DNA from: Bradyrhizobium campsiandrae
Lineage (GTDB): Bacteria > Pseudomonadota > Alphaproteobacteria > Rhizobiales > Xanthobacteraceae
DNA length: 64,000 nucleotides
NCBI RefSeq assembly: GCF_014529705.1
Contig: NZ_JAANIH010000003.1
Coordinates: 62,001-126,000, forward strand
Reading direction: 5' to 3'
In this document: in pieces, positions 61,438-64,000 of the stretch
How positions within the stretch are numbered: position 1 is the first letter of the stretch
Layout of the letters: every line of letters begins with the position of its first letter
Position numbers and translations under genes: made by a program
The notes under the pieces: generated by a model
Database searches by the model: none
Seen by the model: only the letters and a program-made list of their open reading frames with translations
What the model was told of the DNA's origin: nothing

Positions 61438-63091
61438 GAGGAACGACCAGCAGATATTTGCCGGGCCGGTTGTCATCAGGCAGATAATGGTGTCCGTCTT
61501 TCGCCTGCCGCGCGCCAGGCGGATAGGAACGCTGCGCTTTCCCTGCTTCGATCGCCGCCTTCAGATGCGTCTCCAGCACCGACATCTTGGCCTCGAGCGC
61601 GGCCTTGATCTTGGCAAGCTCGATCTCTCCTTGCGTCTTGACCTGGAGATGGATCGCGTCGTTCTGAGCCTTTTGTTGCTGGAGCTGGGCCTGATGTGCG
61701 GCGAGCGCGGCGTCGACCTGCGCCCGTGCCTGCACGGCCAGCAGCTTCGGGTCGGGCGGCGGCTGCGGCGGCGCCGGCGGCGGATGCAGAAGCTGCCCGG
61801 TCTGCGGATTGACGGCCGTGGGATCGTTGAAGAACTGATCGGGATTCCTGTGCCCCATGATCCGGGTCAGCTCTGCGGCGGTGTTGTAGAGCTGCTGGTC
61901 GCCGACGAGGTTGATCTTGCCGCCGGCGAGCAGCTCCTTCTGGACGTTGGCGATCGCCATGGTCTGCGCGAACTGCTGCACCTTGCCGCCCGAGCCGAGG
62001 CCGACATTGATGGTCATGTCGTCGCGCGTCTTCCAGTTGCGCGGATTGACGTCGACCCAGGCGTTGCGGAGCCGCACGACCTCCTGGCGCTGACCGTGCT
62101 TGTGGATCGTTCCGTGCAGCAGGGCAAAGATGTCGCGGACGCCTTCGGCCATGATGCGCGCGATCAGCTTGATCCGCATCTGCGAGGCCGAGAACACCTG
62201 CGCAACCGCGGTGGCCGACTGGTTCTGCAAAGCGTTGGCGTCGATGCCCTGCGCCTGCTTGCCGAGACCGGTGCGGCTCTCGACCTCGGCATCGACATAT
62301 TGCAGCATCGGATAGATCGACGTGGTGATATCAGGCACCACCTGCCAATTGAGCCCGCCCGCCGTCTTGGTGCGGACCACGCCGCCCGGCCGCGACACCA
62401 GGAGATCATCCAGCGTGTTCGGCCCGGCGTTCTGCTCGGCGACCTCTACGCGCGGATTGTTGTGCAAATAGAGATTGTCGAGCGCGCCGCGCTTCAGCGC
62501 AGTCTTCTCCCGCTGCAACGGCATCACGAGGTCGGCGATCGAGCGGCCGAAGAAGCGATGCGTCACCGGCACCGGCGTCGTGGCGGCGAACGGCATCTGG
62601 TCGAACGGCGTGATGCACTCCTTGCCGTCCTTGCGCAGGATCTCGGCCTGGTCGCCGCCGGTGATGACTTGATAGAGGCAGGGGCGGTCCGAGCCCTCGT
62701 AGTCCATCCGCACGTAATGCTCAGTGATGCGCACCAGCCGCGCCGCCGCATTGGCGCTGCCGCCTCCGGCAGTTGCGGACAGATGCTCTTCCACGGTGTC
62801 GCGCGCCAGCGTCTCGATCTCGGTCGTGCCGGTCTGCGGCCGCAACGCCCTGATCTGGCCCGCGTCAAATCCTTCCGCGATGAGCTCCGCCTCGGTCTTG
62901 GTGACGACCTCGTGGAAGCAATAATTGCAATCGCGGATGCTGCGCGCACCGCGTTCGATGCCGAATTCTTCCGGCGGCACCCCCATGACCCGCGCCTGCG
63001 CAAGCTTACGCGTGGTGACGATGGTGACGTCATGCGTGACAAGAGAGCCCATCGGCGCAGGCGGCGCCGGGACAAGCAAAGGAATAGGCAT
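61430..63091 (-). CDS. Phage portal protein, apparently lacking its N-terminal part
   Basis: 553 residues. Portal blocks: RVMGVPPEEFGIERGARSIR, VTHRFFGRSIADLVMPLQRE, LKRGALDNLYLHNNPRVEVA, then DINVGLGSGGKV-like TINVGLGSGGKVQQFAQTMA and a long C-terminal helix (QAQLQQQKAQNDAIHLQVKT). Portals of this podovirus type are usually about 700 residues, and the family-like sequence here begins abruptly after a Pro-rich stretch (PIPLLVPAPPAPMGSLVTHD). About 150-200 N-terminal residues seem missing, so head assembly may be impaired. Confidence 0.8.
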   Translation of the reverse strand: MPIPLLVPAPPAPMGSLVTHDVTIVTTRKLAQARVMGVPPEEFGIERGARSIRDCNYCFHEVVTKTEAELIAEGFDAGQIRALRPQTGTTEIETLARDTVEEHLSATAGGGSANAAARLVRITEHYVRMDYEGSDRPCLYQVITGGDQAEILRKDGKECITPFDQMPFAATTPVPVTHRFFGRSIADLVMPLQREKTALKRGALDNLYLHNNPRVEVAEQNAGPNTLDDLLVSRPGGVVRTKTAGGLNWQVVPDITTSIYPMLQYVDAEVESRTGLGKQAQGIDANALQNQSATAVAQVFSASQMRIKLIARIMAEGVRDIFALLHGTIHKHGQRQEVVRLRNAWVDVNPRNWKTRDDMTINVGLGSGGKVQQFAQTMAIANVQKELLAGGKINLVGDQQLYNTAAELTRIMGHRNPDQFFNDPTAVNPQTGQLLHPPPAPPQPPPDPKLLAVQARAQVDAALAAHQAQLQQQKAQNDAIHLQVKTQGEIELAKIKAALEAKMSVLETHLKAAIEAGKAQRSYPPGARQAKDGHHYLPDDNRPGKYLLVVPHG

Positions 63092-63122
63092 GTGTGATTG
63101 AACTCTTGGTTCTGCGCAAGGG

Positions 63123-63143
63123 CCCGCCGCGCGATGCGGCGGG
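63123..63143 (-). terminator. GC-rich hairpin between transglycosylase and portal genes
   Basis: CCCGCCGC and GCGGCGGG form a perfect 8-bp stem around a 5-base loop. No T-run follows, so it is a weak terminator or processing signal. It lies just where the portal N-terminus would be expected. Confidence 0.45.
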
Positions 63144-63148
63144 TCGGG

Positions 63149-63860
63149 TTAGTAACCGTTATTGCGCATGTAATCCTGAATCAGGCCGAGCAGTCCGCCG
63201 GTGGACTCTGGCGCCGTCGTACCCGGATCGTTGGCCGCATTTTGCCGCGAGAGAGGTGCTGTGCTGCTGCGCGAAGATGAAGCCCATTCGGTCAATCCGC
63301 GGCTGCGATCAGCCGCAAGCAGCGCCTCGAGCGGAAACCGCACGGGCGGCAACGCAGCGCTGCCGCCACCGCTCGCGCCTGAACTCACCGGACCAGATGC
63401 GCCGCCGAGAGAACTCCACTTGCCGAAGCGATCGGCGGCATCCCGCTGTCTTGCCCCGAAGGAAAGGGTTGGCCTGAATGGCGTCGTCGTTGAGGATCGA
63501 TTCCACCGGCGCATTCGGATCCGCCTTCATCAATCTGACGCCGCCGCCCGGGCCGGCAAAGTGCATGAGATAGGTCGAGGCCGGTGTGACGGGGACGCCG
63601 GCCTGACCAAGCCTCGTTTCGTTTTCGGCTGCGTATCTGGCCGTCATCTCCTTCGAAAGGTCGGGGTTTTTCCGAAGCTCGAGAATCTCCGCGTCGGATT
63701 TGCCGTCTGCCAGATCGTGCCGGTAGCGCCTGATCACGTCGAGCCGGGTCGCGTTGATGAACTGCCCGAGCCCGAGTGCGCTCGCCGTCTTGTTCGGCTC
63801 GTTCGCCTTTTTCACATTGCCGCTGCTCTCGGCAGAAATGATCTTGTCGAGAATATTCAT
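63149..63860 (-). pseudogene. Lytic transglycosylase-like protein, frameshifted
   Basis: The ATG at 63860 (GGAGG site) opens a lysozyme-like domain: KIISAESSGNVKKANEPNKT with catalytic Glu, SALGLGQFINATRLDVIRRY, STYLMHFAGPGGGVRLMKAD and DDAIQANPFL. After NPFL the frame runs into unrelated sequence, while the next frame continues sensibly (RQRDAADRFGKWSSLGGASG, then LPPVRFPLEALLAADRSRG, ending DYMRNNGY at 63149). A one-base shift near 63455 separates them. Catalytic domain is related to the intact gene at 41272. Truncated product could still be active. Confidence 0.7.
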
Positions 63861-63870
63861 TTGGCCTCCG

Positions 63871-63904
63871 CAAAAGAGAACGGCGGCCACGAGGACCGCC
63901 GTTC
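63871..63904 (-). terminator. Terminator upstream of the transglycosylase gene
   Basis: On the minus strand GAACGGCGG and CCGCCGTTC form a 9-bp stem with a 9-base loop, followed by T-C and four T residues. It would end or reduce transcription of the gene running in from beyond 64 kb. Confidence 0.7.
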
Positions 63905-63944
63905 AACTCCAAAATCAACGTTTGATCAACGCGCCATCGATGCG

Positions 63945-64000
63945 CTACTTGCCATCAGCGCGTCCCCACTTGCGCTCACTGGGATCGAGCGCCTCTCTCA
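63945..64000 (-). CDS. C-terminal end of a gene running off the window
   Basis: The last 18 codons of a minus-strand frame read REALDPSERKWGRADGK before a TAG at 63945. The basic end and its place just before a terminator suggest a phage head-packaging-region gene whose main part lies beyond the window. Too short to identify. Confidence 0.4.
   Translation of the reverse strand, partial: REALDPSERKWGRADGK

Noticed and set aside
61436..63097. 553-codon open frame antisense to the portal gene
   Set aside because: Arg/His-rich shadow with no recognisable motif; the minus-strand portal reading is clear.
30300..64000. CRISPR array or tRNA genes in the prophage
   Set aside because: No regularly spaced short repeats and no cloverleaf-like sequences were found by reading.

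Overview
The window reads as one chromosomal stretch of an alphaproteobacterium, most likely Bradyrhizobium or a close relative. The support is GC-rich codon use, a polyhydroxyalkanoate synthase beside a CHAD protein and a CBS-BON protein with an FNR/FixK-type box, a CoA-dependent aromatic degradation cluster of rhizobial style, and a dispersed palindromic repeat of the kind I associate with Bradyrhizobium. Species assignment is inference.

Region 1 (1-3.3 kb) is a storage and stress locus: the end of a CHAD gene, a PhaC-like synthase, and a divergent CBS-BON gene with a perfect 14-bp FixK/FNR-like palindrome between the last two.

Region 2 (3.4-19.5 kb) encodes a CoA-thioester aromatic pathway, most simply 2-aminobenzoate (anthranilate) degradation. 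It holds RidA, an aryl-CoA ligase, a MarR regulator, an orphan branched-chain-type periplasmic binding protein, a cupin, a flavin monooxygenase, a bifunctional monooxygenase/reductase of the 2-aminobenzoyl-CoA type, an enoyl-CoA hydratase, an SDR, a hydrolase, an acyl-CoA dehydrogenase, a second ligase, an opine-dehydrogenase-like protein and a 3-hydroxyacyl-CoA dehydrogenase. Six copies of one AT-rich palindrome sit in front of its transcription units and probably define the MarR regulon.

Region 3 (19.6-30.2 kb) is a second catabolic and transport block. One operon holds a taurine/nitrate-type ABC transporter, an IlvD-family dehydratase and a NicX-like ring-cleavage protein. Beside it are a beta-hydroxyacid dehydrogenase and a CoA-transferase / flavin monooxygenase / flavin reductase operon.

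Region 4 (30.3-64 kb) is a large part of a prophage or defective podovirus-like element, nearly all on the minus strand. Read from 64 kb leftward it has a lytic transglycosylase, portal, toxin/immunity genes, a SU10/DUF5309-type major capsid protein, head-tail connector genes, tail genes, accessory modules, candidate internal virion proteins, a tail collar fibre and a lysis cassette ending at a terminator near 30.3 kb. No terminase or integrase is visible, and several genes carry frameshifts.

The unusual biology is in region 4. (a) A WHH-type HNH nuclease toxin starts inside the portal stop and is followed by a SUKH immunity gene; a decayed neighbouring copy keeps near-identical portal and toxin N-termini but has a diverged toxin domain and immunity gene. 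(b) A four-gene module (ClpP-fold secreted protein, GNAT-like protein, transglycosylase, small secreted protein) is present twice. (c) A C-terminal peptide close to VQPPIFFPF ends four different reading frames, one reduced to 18 residues. (d) Two plus-strand cargo genes (FkbM-like methyltransferase and acyltransferase-3) have matching near-leaderless promoters and duplicated endolysin ends, which suggests a lysogenic-conversion locus.
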